Shown: one piece after another, positions 35,622 to 46,400 of the stretch
Position numbering within the stretch: position 1 is the first letter of the stretch
Layout of the letters: the number at the start of each line of letters is the position of its first letter
NCBI GenBank assembly: GCA_017795085.1
Contig: CP051246.1
Location: forward strand, 1,738,514 to 1,802,513
Source of the DNA: Salegentibacter sp.
GTDB taxonomy: Bacteria; Bacteroidota; Bacteroidia; Flavobacteriales; Flavobacteriaceae
Length of the DNA: 64,000 nt
Direction of reading: 5' to 3'
The notes under the pieces: model-generated
Told to the model about the DNA's origin: nothing
Database searches by the model: none
The model's input: the letters and a program-made list of their open reading frames with translations, nothing else
Program-made: the position numbers and the translations under genes

Positions 35622-36644
35622 TTAAAGGCTTACCTTATTAAGCGTTTCCAAAAATTTTTGGTGCATTTCTTCAGAATAATCCAGATGCGTAACAATTCGC
35701 AACTTCCCCTGCCCCATATTACTGATGATAATATTTTTTGATTCCAAAGCTTTTAAGAATTTTGACTCATCAGAAACATTATCCAGGTAAAAAATTACAA
35801 TATTGGTCTCAACAGGTTCCACTTCTTTTACATAAGCCTGTTGCTGGAGCGTTTCTCCAATTTCTTTGGCACGTTTATGATCTTCAAAAAGCCTTTCAAC
35901 GTGATTATCCAGAGCATAAATTCCGGCAGCAGCCATAAAGCCAATTTGCCGCATTCCGCCCCCTAAAACCTTACGAACACGTAAAGCATTTTTCATCAAT
36001 TTTCTATCACCTATCAATACTGAACCCATTGGTGCACCTAAGCCTTTAGACAAACACACCGAAATAGTATCAAATAACTTCCCGTAATCTTTGGGATCTT
36101 CATTTTTGGCAAGCAAAGCATTAAACAAACGTGCACCATCTAAATGTAGGCTCAAACCGTGACGATTACAAACTTTTCTTATTTCGTTAATTTCTTCTAA
36201 GTCATAACAGGCACCGCCACCTTTATTGGTAGTATTTTCCAAACAGACCAAAGTGGTTAACGGACTATGGTAAAAATCGGGTGGATTGATATTTTCTTCA
36301 ACCTGTTTTGCGGTAATTATGCCACGATTGCCATCAATTAATTTACAGGAGACCCCGCTGTTAAAAGAGACGCCACCACCTTCATAATTAAAAACATGTG
36401 CCCACTTATCGCAAATAAGTTGTTCGGCGGGCTGGGTATGCAATTTTATCGCTGCCTGGTTGGCCATGCTACCCGTAGGAAAAAACAGAGCCTCGTCTTT
36501 CCCAAACATTTTGGCCAGTTTTTCTTCCAGGGCATTTACCGTAGGGTCTTCTTTATAAACATCATCTCCAACTTCAGCAGTCATAATCGCTTTGAGCATT
36601 TCACTGGTTGGCTTGGTTACCGTATCACTTCTTAAATCTATCAT
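35622..36644 (-). CDS. Threonine aldolase-like PLP enzyme (GntG/low-specificity type)
   Basis: A 340-residue fold-type I PLP enzyme that would cleave L-threonine or L-allo-threonine to glycine and acetaldehyde. MIDLRSDTVTKPT is the family start, LHLDGARLFNAL holds the PLP-interacting Asp, and Lys200 (SVCLSKGLGAP) is the Schiff-base lysine. FPTGSMANQ (55-63) is typical. The gene stands alone, with a promoter box at 36675-36682 and a terminator at 35558-35590. Confidence 0.93.
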   Translation of the reverse strand: MIDLRSDTVTKPTSEMLKAIMTAEVGDDVYKEDPTVNALEEKLAKMFGKDEALFFPTGSMANQAAIKLHTQPAEQLICDKWAHVFNYEGGGVSFNSGVSCKLIDGNRGIITAKQVEENINPPDFYHSPLTTLVCLENTTNKGGGACYDLEEINEIRKVCNRHGLSLHLDGARLFNALLAKNEDPKDYGKLFDTISVCLSKGLGAPMGSVLIGDRKLMKNALRVRKVLGGGMRQIGFMAAAGIYALDNHVERLFEDHKRAKEIGETLQQQAYVKEVEPVETNIVIFYLDNVSDESKFLKALESKNIIISNMGQGKLRIVTHLDYSEEMHQKFLETLNKVSL

Positions 36645-36674
36645 CTTAAAACACTTTAATTATTTTTGTAAAGG

Positions 36675-36682
36675 CAAAATTA
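36675..36682 (-). promoter_or_regulatory. Bacteroidota-type promoter for threonine aldolase
   Basis: Minus-strand TAATTTTG matches TAnnTTTG and ends 30 nt before the ATG; TTG 15 nt upstream is a short-spaced -33 candidate. Confidence 0.5.
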
Positions 36683-36844
36683 CTTTTTGCTTTTATACAA
36701 GCCCCTGAAACACTGAATAACAATCTCATAACCAGAACCTGCTTAATACATAGTGATTTTTGCAACGCCTAAAACTATAAAATAATCGTTAAATACTTTC
36801 GCATAGCGGGCTATAATCCTATTTTTACACTAAAATTTAAGAAA

Positions 36845-37943
36845 ATGATTTCAACAGAATATATTAATGAACTTAAGGAGCGCCTGGTTGCGTTAAGGAG
36901 GTATCTTTGACATTGATGCCAAACAGGTTGAAATAACCAATTTAGAAGAAAAAACATACGCACCCGATTTTTGGGACGATCCTAAAAAGGCCGAAGTCCT
37001 TATGCAGGAACTCAATACCGAAAAGCAATGGGTAAGAGATTTTGAGAAAGCTCTAACTCTGGTAGAAGATTTGGAAGTCCTTTATGAATTTCAAAAAGAG
37101 GGTGAGGCTGAAGAGACCGATGTTTCGGAAAAAAACAAACAGGCCGTAAATTTAATTGAAGACCTGGAGTTTAAAAATATGCTTTCTGAAGAAGGCGATA
37201 AACTCAGTGCCGTCCTCCAAATCACTGCCGGTGCCGGTGGAACCGAAAGTTGTGACTGGGCAGAAATGCTTATGCGCATGTACCTGATGTGGGCCGAAAA
37301 ACAAAAGTTTAAGGTTAAAGAACTAAATTATCAGGCCGGAGATGTTACCGGGGTAAAAACCGTAACCCTTGAGATTGAAGGTGATTTTACTTTTGGTTGG
37401 TTAAAAGGGGAAAACGGGGTACACCGCTTGGTGAGAATTTCCCCGTTTGACAGTAATGCCAAACGCCATACCTCATTTGCTTCGGTATATGTTTATCCTT
37501 TGGCCGATGAAAGTATTGAAATTGAAATAAACCCGGCTGACATTTCCTGGGAAACTATGAGATCATCAGGTGCAGGTGGGCAGAATGTAAACAAGGTTGA
37601 AACCGCAGTTCGTTTACGCCACGCCCCGAGCGGAATTGTAGTTGAAAACTCTGAAACCCGATCGCAGCTGGAAAATAAAACCAAAGCCATGCAACTTTTA
37701 AAAAGTCAGTTGTATGAAATTGAACTTCAGAAACAACAAGCCCAACGCCGTGAAATTGAAGATTCTAAAATGAAAATAGAATGGGGATCGCAAATTAGAA
37801 ACTATGTCATGCATCCTTACAAACTAGTTAAAGATGTAAGAACCGCTGAAGAAACCGGTAATGTAGATGATGTTATGAACGGTGAAATAGACCGTTTTCT
37901 AAAAGCTTATCTTATGATGATGGGGCAACGGCAAGAAGATTGA
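36845..37943 (+). CDS. prfB: Peptide chain release factor 2 (programmed +1 frameshift)
   Basis: RF2, which recognises UGA and UAA stop codons and triggers hydrolysis of the peptide. The first 21 codons run from the ATG at 36845 to CTT at 36905-36907; an in-frame TGA follows, and the rest is read in the +1 frame from GAC at 36909. The full protein is 365 residues, the normal RF2 length. The SPF motif that reads the stop codon is at about 199-201, and GGQ at about 244-246 (SSGAGGQNVNKVE). A simple ORF call starts only at 37002 and misses the first 52 residues. RF2 levels are self-regulated by this shift. Confidence 0.95.
36896..36911 (+). promoter_or_regulatory. prfB programmed frameshift site
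   Basis: AGGAGGTATCTTTGAC contains an internal Shine-Dalgarno-like AGGAGG, three nt (TAT) and then the slippery CTT-TGA-C, the same layout as the classical AGGGGG-TAT-CTT-TGA-C of E. coli prfB. Confidence 0.9.
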
Positions 37944-38001
37944 TAGACTTATTTCAGATTTAAATTAATTTGTTTATTTTAAGAAAGAAAAAATTACCAT
38001 A

Positions 38002-38343
38002 ATGATTACGATTTACCATAACACCAGATGTAAAAAATCCCGCGAAGGACTTCAAAAACTTGAGGCTTCAGGAAAAAAATTTGAGGTTAGGGAATATTTA
38101 AAAGAAGAGCTTTCAGAAGAAGAATTAGAACAATTGATTACGAAATTAAATATCGCTCCTATACAGTTGATAAGAAAGAACGAAAAAATCTGGAAAGAAA
38201 ATTATAAAGACAAAGATCTAAGTGATAAAGAGCTTATTACCGTTATGCATAAAAACCCAAAACTGATTGAGCGGCCGGTTGTAGCTACCGATAATGAAGC
38301 TGTTATTGGTAGGCCGGCTGAAGAAATTGACAGGCTTATATAA
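38002..38343 (+). CDS. arsC: ArsC-family arsenate reductase-like protein
   Basis: A 113-residue thioredoxin-fold protein of the ArsC/Spx family. The start ITIYHNTRCKKSREGL has the single catalytic-type Cys10 with the following Arg14 of the ArsC loop, and RPVVATDNEAVIGRPAE matches the C-terminal conserved segment. It could reduce arsenate with glutathione- or glutaredoxin-type thiols, or be a related redox protein; no arsenite pump or ArsR regulator is next to it. It lies 58 nt after prfB on the same strand. Confidence 0.85.
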   Translation: MITIYHNTRCKKSREGLQKLEASGKKFEVREYLKEELSEEELEQLITKLNIAPIQLIRKNEKIWKENYKDKDLSDKELITVMHKNPKLIERPVVATDNEAVIGRPAEEIDRLI

Positions 38344-38434
38344 ACAGACTATAAATTAATCAAAAGCCCAAATTGGGCCATGGATATAAACAAAGCCTTC
38401 CTAAACATAGTAATGGCTTATGAATTTTGTATAA

Positions 38435-38803
38435 ATGAAAACGCATCATAGAATAGCACTTATTGGCGCGGCCGGACTTTTAGTGGCTGGTTTTGTGTTT
38501 ACACAAATGTATATGCACCATAAAAGTCGGGAAGAATTAGAAGAAATAGCCCATGAACTGGCGCTTACATGGCAAAAAGAGCTCAATTTAGATTATGAGC
38601 AAGCCCTGCAAATGGAAAATGTAATTATTGAATACACCATTAGGAAAAATGAAATAATAAATTCTGGCATTAAACAAGATTCTTTAATTAGGAAATTACA
38701 GGCTGTTCAACGAAATGAGCATAAAAAATTACAGAGTTTTCTTGATAAAAATCAATTTGAAGCTTATTTAAATTTAAATAAAAAAATCACTAATAAAACA
38801 TAA
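38435..38803 (+). CDS. Small membrane-anchored Spy/CpxP-like helical protein
   Basis: A 122-residue protein with an N-terminal signal anchor (residues 5-27, IALIGAAGLLVAGFVFTQMY) and an all-helical remainder. The pattern LTWQKELNLDYEQALQMENVI, an IRKNEIINS helix and a final NEHKKLQSFLDKNQFEAYLNL resembles LTxxQ-type Spy/CpxP proteins, which are periplasmic helical chaperones or stress sensors. The similarity is by pattern only. It lies just before the TonB-type barrel gene (118-nt gap). Confidence 0.55.
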   Translation: MKTHHRIALIGAAGLLVAGFVFTQMYMHHKSREELEEIAHELALTWQKELNLDYEQALQMENVIIEYTIRKNEIINSGIKQDSLIRKLQAVQRNEHKKLQSFLDKNQFEAYLNLNKKITNKT

Positions 38804-38921
38804 GTATTTATACTCCAATAATTTGCAGTATATTTAGTTTTATGACTTACAATTTAACGCAAATTTAACCCCCAGCGTATTAAACCATTTGGCATAACTA
38901 AGGTCATAAAAGAAAAATTAT

Positions 38922-41489
38922 ATGACCTCCAAACTTTCCCTGCCGGCTAGCCTGGCATTTTTATTTTTCATAAGCCTTGGTCTATCTGCTTATTCACAAA
39001 ACTCTAATACCATTAGCGGTAAAGTTATTGATGAAGAAATGGATGCCCCTCTTGAATTTGCCACCGTTTCTGCTATTAATACTGAAGATCCCAGCGATGT
39101 AAAAGGTAAAGTTACCGATGTAAATGGAAAATTCAGCCTTAATGTTCCCGATGGCACTTATACCATTCGGGTTGAATTTATTTCTTATGAAACTAAAGAA
39201 TTTAATAATCGGGAAATCAATTCTAATGTTGATTTAGGCAATATAAGCCTGGGAATGGGAGATAATGAATTAGATGAGGTTTTTGTAAGAGCCGAAACTA
39301 CCCAAGTTGATGTTAGACTCGATAAAAAAATATATAATATTGGAAAAGACCTTACCACCGCTGGCGGAAGTGTTAGTGATGCCCTTAATAACGTACCATC
39401 GGTTTCCGTCGATGTAGAAGGAGGTATTAGCTTACGAGGCAATGAGAATGTACGGATTTTAATTAACGGTAAACCTTCTGCAATGGCAGGTTTTGGTTCA
39501 ACTGATGTTTTGGCGCAATTGCCTGCCGATGCCATTGAACGTGTAGAAGTAATTACTTCGCCTTCTGCCAGGTATGATGCCGAAGGTACTGCCGGTATTC
39601 TTAATATCATTCTTCGGAAAGAAGAAACCCTTGGTTTTAACGGCTCTGTAAGATTAAACGCAGGATACCCCGATAACGCAGGAATAAGCGTAAATGTAAA
39701 TTACCGTACTGATAAATTTAATATTTTCAATACTTCAGGGTTTCGGTATTTTGACGCTCCCGGAAATATGCTCAACGATACCGAATATTTTTCGCGTATG
39801 AACGAAGATGGTGAGATTGTAGACCCCACTTTTGAAAGGGTTCGCGAAGAACGCGATGTTGAACGCTTAAATCGCGGTTACAACACCAATCTTGGAATGG
39901 AGTATTTTCTTACCGAACGATCTTCTCTTACCGGTAGTATTTTTTATCGCTATGGAGAAGATGAAGACCTTACCCGAAACGAAAGCACCCGATTTAACAA
40001 TGGAAGCCTGGTTCAGGAAACCTTGCGTAGGGAAATGGAAGAAGAAAACGATAATAGTTGGCAATTCTCATTAAATTATGAAAACAATTTTAATGATGAA
40101 GGCCATAAACTTACTGCCGATTTTCAGTATGAAAGCGATAAGGAAAGTCAAATTGCAAACATCAACGAAGATATTCTCTTAAATGAAGTGCCTGCAGATC
40201 CCGATAATCCTGAAGAAACCGACCCTTTTATTCAAAATGAAGAAGTTTTTGAAAATCAAACCCAAAACGAATATTTGATTCAAACCGATTATGTATTGCC
40301 TTTTGGAGAAGGCTCGCAATTTGAAGCCGGTTACCGCGGAAATTTTGAAAATGAAGTTACCGATTACGAACTTTATCTTGAAGATCAAGCCACCGGCGAT
40401 ATGCAAATAAGCGATCGTTTCTCCAGTATTTTTGATTATACAGAAAATGTAAATTCCCTCTACTCTCAATACGGAACAAAACTTGGTCAATTTTCATTTT
40501 TATTGGGCTTAAGACTTGAAAACACACAATTAAAAGGTAAAATTGATTCCAGGTTAACCGATGAGGAAATTTCCGAAGCCTTTGATTTTGATGTTGATAC
40601 CAATTTTGATAATAATTACCTGGGGCTTTTTCCCACCGTAAATTTAGTATACGAATTAGCTGATCAAGAAGCACAGGATGAGGGCCGGGAAGAAAATATC
40701 ACCATTGGTTACAACCGAAGAATTAACCGCCCGAGAGGCTGGTTTATCAATCCATTTCCATCGCGTTCAAGCCGAACCTCAATTTTCCAGGGGAATCCAA
40801 ACCTTACCCCTGCCTATTCCAACGCCTTTGATTTAGGATATTTAAAGCGTTGGGGAGAAGTAACCTTAACCTCTTCCGTATACTATCAATTGGAAACTGA
40901 TGCCTTTGAAAGAATTCAAAGAAGTACCGGACAGGAAACTCCGGGAGATAATATTGAAATTATACGTACCATCCCTATTAACCTTAATAAGAATGAGCGA
41001 ATGGGTGGGGAATTAGGTTTTCTTTATAACCCTGCCGACTGGTTGCGTTTAAATGGTAGTTTTAACTACTTTCAATTTGAGAGCGAAGGAGAATTTGAAG
41101 GCACAGACTATGGGGTTAAAAATACTAGCTGGTTTGCCCGATTTAGCTCTAAAGTAACGCTACCGGCTAAAATTGAATGGCAAACCAATGCATTTTACCG
41201 CGGCCCTTCAGAAGAAGTACAAGGGAATACCGATGGTTTACTTTCTATAAATCTAGCATTTAGTAAAGATATCCTTAATGATAATGCTACAGTTTCAGTA
41301 AATGTGAGCGACCTTTTAAACTCCAGAAAAAGAAACTCTATGACTACTACCGAATTTTTTAATCGGGAAAGTGAATTTCAATGGAGAGAACGTCAGATAA
41401 ATCTTTCCTTTATCTACCGTTTCAATCAACAAAAACGTCAACAACAAAGGGGGGAAGATGATATGGAAGGAGACGAAGGAGGTTTCTAA
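38922..41489 (+). CDS. TonB-dependent receptor-type outer-membrane beta-barrel protein
   Basis: An 855-residue protein. A signal peptide (to about residue 25) is followed by a carboxypeptidase-regulatory-like beta sandwich (30-110), a plug domain (about 125-225, with LNNVPSVSVDVEGGISLRG and IERVEVITSPSARYDAEGTAGILNI), and a long beta-barrel of the OMP_b-brl_3 type ending in a Gln/Arg and acid-rich tail. There is no susD gene next to it. Ligand unknown. The end of the barrel is followed by a bidirectional terminator at 41504-41535. Confidence 0.9.
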   Translation: MTSKLSLPASLAFLFFISLGLSAYSQNSNTISGKVIDEEMDAPLEFATVSAINTEDPSDVKGKVTDVNGKFSLNVPDGTYTIRVEFISYETKEFNNREINSNVDLGNISLGMGDNELDEVFVRAETTQVDVRLDKKIYNIGKDLTTAGGSVSDALNNVPSVSVDVEGGISLRGNENVRILINGKPSAMAGFGSTDVLAQLPADAIERVEVITSPSARYDAEGTAGILNIILRKEETLGFNGSVRLNAGYPDNAGISVNVNYRTDKFNIFNTSGFRYFDAPGNMLNDTEYFSRMNEDGEIVDPTFERVREERDVERLNRGYNTNLGMEYFLTERSSLTGSIFYRYGEDEDLTRNESTRFNNGSLVQETLRREMEEENDNSWQFSLNYENNFNDEGHKLTADFQYESDKESQIANINEDILLNEVPADPDNPEETDPFIQNEEVFENQTQNEYLIQTDYVLPFGEGSQFEAGYRGNFENEVTDYELYLEDQATGDMQISDRFSSIFDYTENVNSLYSQYGTKLGQFSFLLGLRLENTQLKGKIDSRLTDEEISEAFDFDVDTNFDNNYLGLFPTVNLVYELADQEAQDEGREENITIGYNRRINRPRGWFINPFPSRSSRTSIFQGNPNLTPAYSNAFDLGYLKRWGEVTLTSSVYYQLETDAFERIQRSTGQETPGDNIEIIRTIPINLNKNERMGGELGFLYNPADWLRLNGSFNYFQFESEGEFEGTDYGVKNTSWFARFSSKVTLPAKIEWQTNAFYRGPSEEVQGNTDGLLSINLAFSKDILNDNATVSVNVSDLLNSRKRNSMTTTEFFNRESEFQWRERQINLSFIYRFNQQKRQQQRGEDDMEGDEGGF

Positions 41490-41503
41490 TCAAGAAAAAA
41501 GAC

Positions 41504-41535
41504 AAAAAAAGGGACTTTAAAAAGTCCCTTTTTTT
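41504..41535. terminator. Bidirectional terminator after the TonB-type gene
   Basis: Perfect 15-bp arms AAAAAAAGGGACTTT and AAAGTCCCTTTTTTT with a 2-nt AA loop. It overlaps the stop codon of the small minus-strand gene by 2 bp. Confidence 0.85.
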
Positions 41536-41713
41536 ATGCTTTTTGTTCTTTGGCTTTCTTCTTTTGTTCCTTTTTTTCTTTTAGCAATTCTGCTACCGAA
41601 CCGCCTATCCAATAAGGCACAAAACCCATTAAGAAAATCATTAACCAAAATCCAATAGTAATAATGGTTAAAAATGCCAAAAAGCCGAGAAATTGATCGA
41701 ATTCGAACATCAT
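41534..41713 (-). CDS. Small 59-residue membrane protein of unknown function
   Basis: A short frame starting MMFEFDQFLGFLAFL. One long hydrophobic segment (about residues 8-36) is followed by GGSVAELLKEKKEQKKKAKEQKA, a basic tail. The topology is a single membrane helix with a Lys-rich C terminus. Its stop coincides with a bidirectional terminator, and the codon pattern looks natural, which supports a real gene. It diverges from fumC. No family name is recognised; it may be conserved in flavobacteria. Confidence 0.65.
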   Translation of the reverse strand: MMFEFDQFLGFLAFLTIITIGFWLMIFLMGFVPYWIGGSVAELLKEKKEQKKKAKEQKA

Positions 41714-41853
41714 AACTTCAAAGTTTTTGAATCTGCTTCAAAGATATAAACTCTTGGGGGTAAATCATAGATAAATTAGTTTTTTGTATCATTCTTATAC
41801 AAAGTAAAGGCTAATTTTCAGGAAAATTTAAGCCTAAAAAAGCCCTGAACTTG

Positions 41854-41861
41854 TAAATTTG
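41854..41861 (+). promoter_or_regulatory. Bacteroidota-type promoter (-7 box) for fumC
   Basis: TAAATTTG matches TAnnTTTG and ends 22 nt before the ATG at 41884. Confidence 0.6.
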
Positions 41862-41883
41862 CAACTCAACTAATTAAACAATT

Positions 41884-43281
41884 ATGGACTATAGAATAGA
41901 AAAAGATACTATTGGTGAAGTTAAAGTTCCTGCCGATAAACTCTGGGGAGCTCAAACCGAACGATCAAGAAACAATTTTAAAATTGGGCCCGCTGGAAGT
42001 ATGCCCCTTGAAATTATTTACGGATTTGCATACCTAAAAAAAGCTGCAGCCTATACCAACTGTGAACTGGGTTCACTTTCTGTGGAAAAAAGGGATTACA
42101 TAGCGAAGGCCTGCGATGAAATCCTGGAAGGAAAACACGATGACCAATTTCCACTGGTAATCTGGCAAACCGGAAGCGGCACACAAAGTAACATGAATGT
42201 AAATGAAGTGGTTGCTAATCGTGCTCATCAACTGGCCGGAAAGAAGCTTGGCGAAGGCGAAAAAACCCTTGCACCAAATGATGATGTAAATAAATCACAA
42301 TCTTCTAATGATACTTTCCCTACGGGAATGCATATTGCTGCGTATCAAAAAGTGACAAAAGTAACGCTTCCCGGCGTAAAAAAATTAAGGGACGCGCTTA
42401 AAAAGAAATCAGAAGAATTCAAGGAAGTGGTAAAAATTGGACGTACCCATTTTATGGATGCCACTCCCCTAACCCTGGGCCAGGAATTTAGTGGTTATGT
42501 TGCTCAACTAGACTACGGTATTAGAGCCCTCGAAAATACGTTGCCACATCTTGCTGAACTAGCTCTTGGAGGTACTGCTGTTGGTACCGGATTAAACACG
42601 CCCAAAGGTTACTCTAAGCGCGTGGCTGAATTTATTGCGAAATTCACTGAAATGCCATTTACTTCGGCTACAAACAAATTTGAAGCTTTAGCCGCTCATG
42701 ATGCGTTGGTAGAAACCCACGGCGCGCTAAAACAGCTTGCTGTTTCTTTGAATAAAATTGGTAACGATATCAGGATGTTGGCTTCAGGACCACGTAGCGG
42801 AATTGGAGAAATCAATATTCCTGCTAACGAACCGGGCTCTTCTATTATGCCGGGTAAAGTAAACCCAACCCAGTGTGAAGCACTTACCATGGTGTGCGCA
42901 CAGGTAATTGGCAACGATGTTTCTATGAGTGTTGGCGGTATGCAGGGCCAGTTTGAATTAAATGTGTTTAAACCAGTAATGGCTGCAAACCTCTTACAAA
43001 GTGCCGAACTTTTAGGCAATGCCTGTACTTCTTTTGAAGAAAATTGTGCAAAAGGCATTGAAGCTAACCACCCGAGAATTCAGGAGCATTTAAATAATTC
43101 CCTGATGCTGGTTACCGCATTGAATACCAAAATAGGCTATTACAAAGCTGCAGAAATTGCCAATAAAGCCCACGAAGATGGGACAACTTTAAAAGAAGCC
43201 GCTGTCGCACTAGGCCACCTTACCGAAGAACAATTTGATGAATGGGTGCAACCTAAAGATATGGTAGGTAGTTTAAAGTAA
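41884..43281 (+). CDS. fumC: Class II fumarate hydratase
   Basis: A 465-residue fumarase (fumarate to L-malate, TCA cycle). The signature [16 protein letters not shown] contains the catalytic Ser of the flexible SS loop; [12 protein letters not shown] and the [12 protein letters not shown] segment form the other two conserved regions of the aspartase/fumarase superfamily. Length and start match FumC. It appears monocistronic with its own promoter box. This is the oxygen-stable, iron-free class. Confidence 0.97.
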   Translation: MDYRIEKDTIGEVKVPADKLWGAQTERSRNNFKIGPAGSMPLEIIYGFAYLKKAAAYTNCELGSLSVEKRDYIAKACDEILEGKHDDQFPLVIWQTGSGTQSNMNVNEVVANRAHQLAGKKLGEGEKTLAPNDDVNKSQSSNDTFPTGMHIAAYQKVTKVTLPGVKKLRDALKKKSEEFKEVVKIGRTHFMDATPLTLGQEFSGYVAQLDYGIRALENTLPHLAELALGGTAVGTGLNTPKGYSKRVAEFIAKFTEMPFTSATNKFEALAAHDALVETHGALKQLAVSLNKIGNDIRMLASGPRSGIGEINIPANEPGSSIMPGKVNPTQCEALTMVCAQVIGNDVSMSVGGMQGQFELNVFKPVMAANLLQSAELLGNACTSFEENCAKGIEANHPRIQEHLNNSLMLVTALNTKIGYYKAAEIANKAHEDGTTLKEAAVALGHLTEEQFDEWVQPKDMVGSLK

Positions 43282-43330
43282 AAAGAAAACCCCTAACTCC
43301 CAAAGGGGAACCGGAAATAAAATAAATACT

Positions 43331-43470
43331 ATAAATGGGACTGTCTAAAAAATATATTTTCATCAAGCTGAACTTATTTCAGCTTCTAACATGTTATAAA
43401 TATCAGAAACTTAGATCCTGAAATAAATTCAGGATGACGTTTTTATTTATTTTTAGACAGACCCATTTAT
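43331..43470. repeat. MITE-like element: 21-bp terminal inverted repeats around a nested repeat copy B
   Basis: The 21-bp left end (43331-43351; core AAATGGGACTGTCTAAAAA) and the inverted right end (43450-43470) agree at 20 of 21 positions. The total length is 140 bp, with no coding potential. Nested inside is copy B of the dispersed repeat (43361-43439, ends CATCAAGCTGAAC and TTCAGGATGACG). The right end overlaps the last codons of the ccsBA gene. No target-site duplication is obvious. It may also act as a terminator for ccsBA. Confidence 0.6.
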
Positions 43471-46400
43471 TTACTTGGCTTATTATTATCTTTCTTCGAA
43501 TAAAACTTTTGAAAACGCCAATAAGAGACCGCTCCCAAAATAGCTACCACCACAACCGAATAGTATACAAAGCTCGGAGTAATTACTTTATCGCCGCTGG
43601 CATAAGAATGTAAACCGGTTAAGTAGAAATTCACTCCAAAGTAGGTCATCATAATGCTAGCATATGAAGCCACAACCATAAAATTAAAGAACCATCGACT
43701 TCTTAAGCCGGGTACCAGACGCATATGAATTACAAAAGCATACACCAAAATACTAATTAACGCCCAGGTTTCTTTAGGATCCCAGCCCCAGTAACGGCCC
43801 CAACTTTCGTTGGCCCATTGCCCGCCGAGGAAATTCCCGATAGTAAGCATTACCAAACCAACGGTAATCGCCATTTCGGTAATAATGGTGATTTCCTTAA
43901 TATTCAGATCCATTTTCTTTTTGTTCTTTTCGGTGGTCATAATCATTAGCAGTAGAGCAACCACCCCGAGAATCATTCCCAAAGTAAACGGTCCGTAACT
44001 CCCTACAATGACTGGAACGTGGATTACTACCCAATAGGAATTCAGTACCGGCTGTAAATTAGCAATAGCCGGGTCCATCCAATTCCAATGTGCAACCATT
44101 AAAATCATGGAAGTTACAAAAGCGGTTGAAGCAATAGTAAGATTACTCTTCCGGCCAAAAGCTAGCCCAAAAAACATCGTTGCCCAAGCTACATATATCA
44201 TCGATTCATAAGCATCACTCCAGGGGGCATGGCCCGAAATATACCAGCGCGCAACAAGTCCGGCAGTATGTAAAGCAAAGAGTATTGCTACTATTACTGT
44301 GCTTGTGTTTATTAAATAAAGGACAATTTTTTTATCATAGAATATTTGGAAAATGACAAAAACCAACATAAGAAGGCCGGCAAGCATATACATCCAATAG
44401 ATATTTCGAAAAATATCATATTTATTATAAGTGATTTCCGCATTGATTTTCTCTTGGGAAGGCATCACCGCTTCCCCATATTTCTTCTGAAACCCTTTTA
44501 TACTATTTAAAAACTCGTTTGCACGTTTATAATCCCCGGTTTCACGGGCATCCTGAAGCGCATTCATGTAAAGCGGTAAGACCTGTTGGGTATAAACCGA
44601 ATCCATCCCCTTAAAACCACCTTCTTTGGCTTCAGGGTAAGAGAGCCATTTATTATTTTCATCCTCCGGAATAGGAAAAATCTTTAAGACTTTCCCCTGT
44701 AAAGCCCGGTAGAGTAAATTTACTTTTTTATCGATGTCCATAAAATCTTTCTGAAACTGATTCGGTACCGAAGCCTGGTAAGCTTCTTCCAAATACGGTG
44801 AAAGTTTATATACCCCCTGCCGATCAAAGAAATTGGTTAACGAAAGATATTTTTGATCTTCCGGAACACCAGCCACATGCCGCAAGCTATCATTCCCCCG
44901 TTTTACATAAATAAGTGGTACGGTATACCAAATACTCGGGTTTTCGGTCATAGAAATTAAAACCTGATCTGAGCTTAAACCTTCGTAAGAATCAGATTTG
45001 CTTAATTTCCGAAGTAATTCTGAAGAATACGTGTTGGCGGGTTTCATCCTTCCGCCAGCATCCTGAATCACCAATCGGCCAAATTGTGCCGCGTGATCCT
45101 CATCAACGGCATTGGCCTTTAAAATGGAATCAATCTGTTTTTGGGCAGTTTCAATATGCGCATGACTATCTACTTCTTCTCCCCTGTCTTGTGAAAAACC
45201 GGAAACAGAAATAAAGAGCAAAACAAGTACGCTTAACAGCTGTTTTTTCTTCTTTTTTACTTTATCAAGCCTTCTTTTCAGGTCACCAAAGCGGGAACCT
45301 TTATCAAATAAAATCAGCATCAATCCCAGGTATAACAAGAAATAACCGATATAAGTGATCCAGGTTCCCCAAAAATCGTGATTAACCGATAAAATGGTTC
45401 CTTTCTCGTCGGGCATAAAACTCGATTGAAAAAAGCGATATCCCCTGTGATCTAACACATGATTCATATAAATATCATAATCAAAATTACCTTCCTCTTC
45501 GTCAACAACTTCTACCTCGCTTTCAAAAGCCGAATAACTTTGTTCGGTACCGGGATATTTATCGGCAATAAAATCCTTTAATTTTATACTAAAAGGTAGT
45601 TCTATTTCCTTGCTTCCGTAATTAAGATAAAATTCCAATCCGGCGAGTTCAACTTTTTGCGGTTCACTAACATGGCCTTGCCCACCCATAAGAGTAACGA
45701 CTTCAGATTCTCCCTGAGAAGAAACCTTTAAGCTAAGAGCATCTTTTTGTCCGTCTGCCTTTTGTTTTGATTTTACCACCTCATACTTCCCCTTTATCAC
45801 TGGTTCGGGAATAACAAACTGCATATTTCCAAAATTATATAGCGACCGCAGCATAAGCTCTTGAGTAGAGTCTTTTGCAACCGTACCTTGTTTTTGATCG
45901 GCCATTCGCATATAATCCCCCTCAAAAGGCGTCTCTATATTATAACTATCTTCAGCCTTATTGTACGTTATGTTTATAGCTCCATCGGTAGGTTCGTTTA
46001 GGGCAAATAAAACATTATGTATATTTTCTACTTCTCCTTCTTTCAGATAATGATCGTGGCGGTTTCCATCCCCGGCCTCTACAATCTTCAGGTAATTTTC
46101 ACCATCTTCTGCAGGGACCAAAGTTTCCTCTGCACCATAAATATAATCTACTGCTTCAATAGTAACCGGCTGACCGTTATAATCGGTATTCAGCACATAA
46201 TCATTTTCGGTTTCCGGGGCAAAGAGAAAATCTTCTTCCAAAACCCTTCTTCGTGGCTGGCCGTCAATTTCTCCGTCAATAAACGTAGTTACAAATGTTT
46301 TTTGAGAAAGCATCACATTGGTAGTCTCCCCTTCCCGAATAGGCATAACGCCTTCAAAACTTATATATCGGGTAATAAAAGCTCCAAATAAAATCAAGAT

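Noticed and set aside
37002..37943. A separate truncated release factor gene starting at 37002
   Set aside because: The upstream sequence contains the missing 52 residues and the standard prfB frameshift site.
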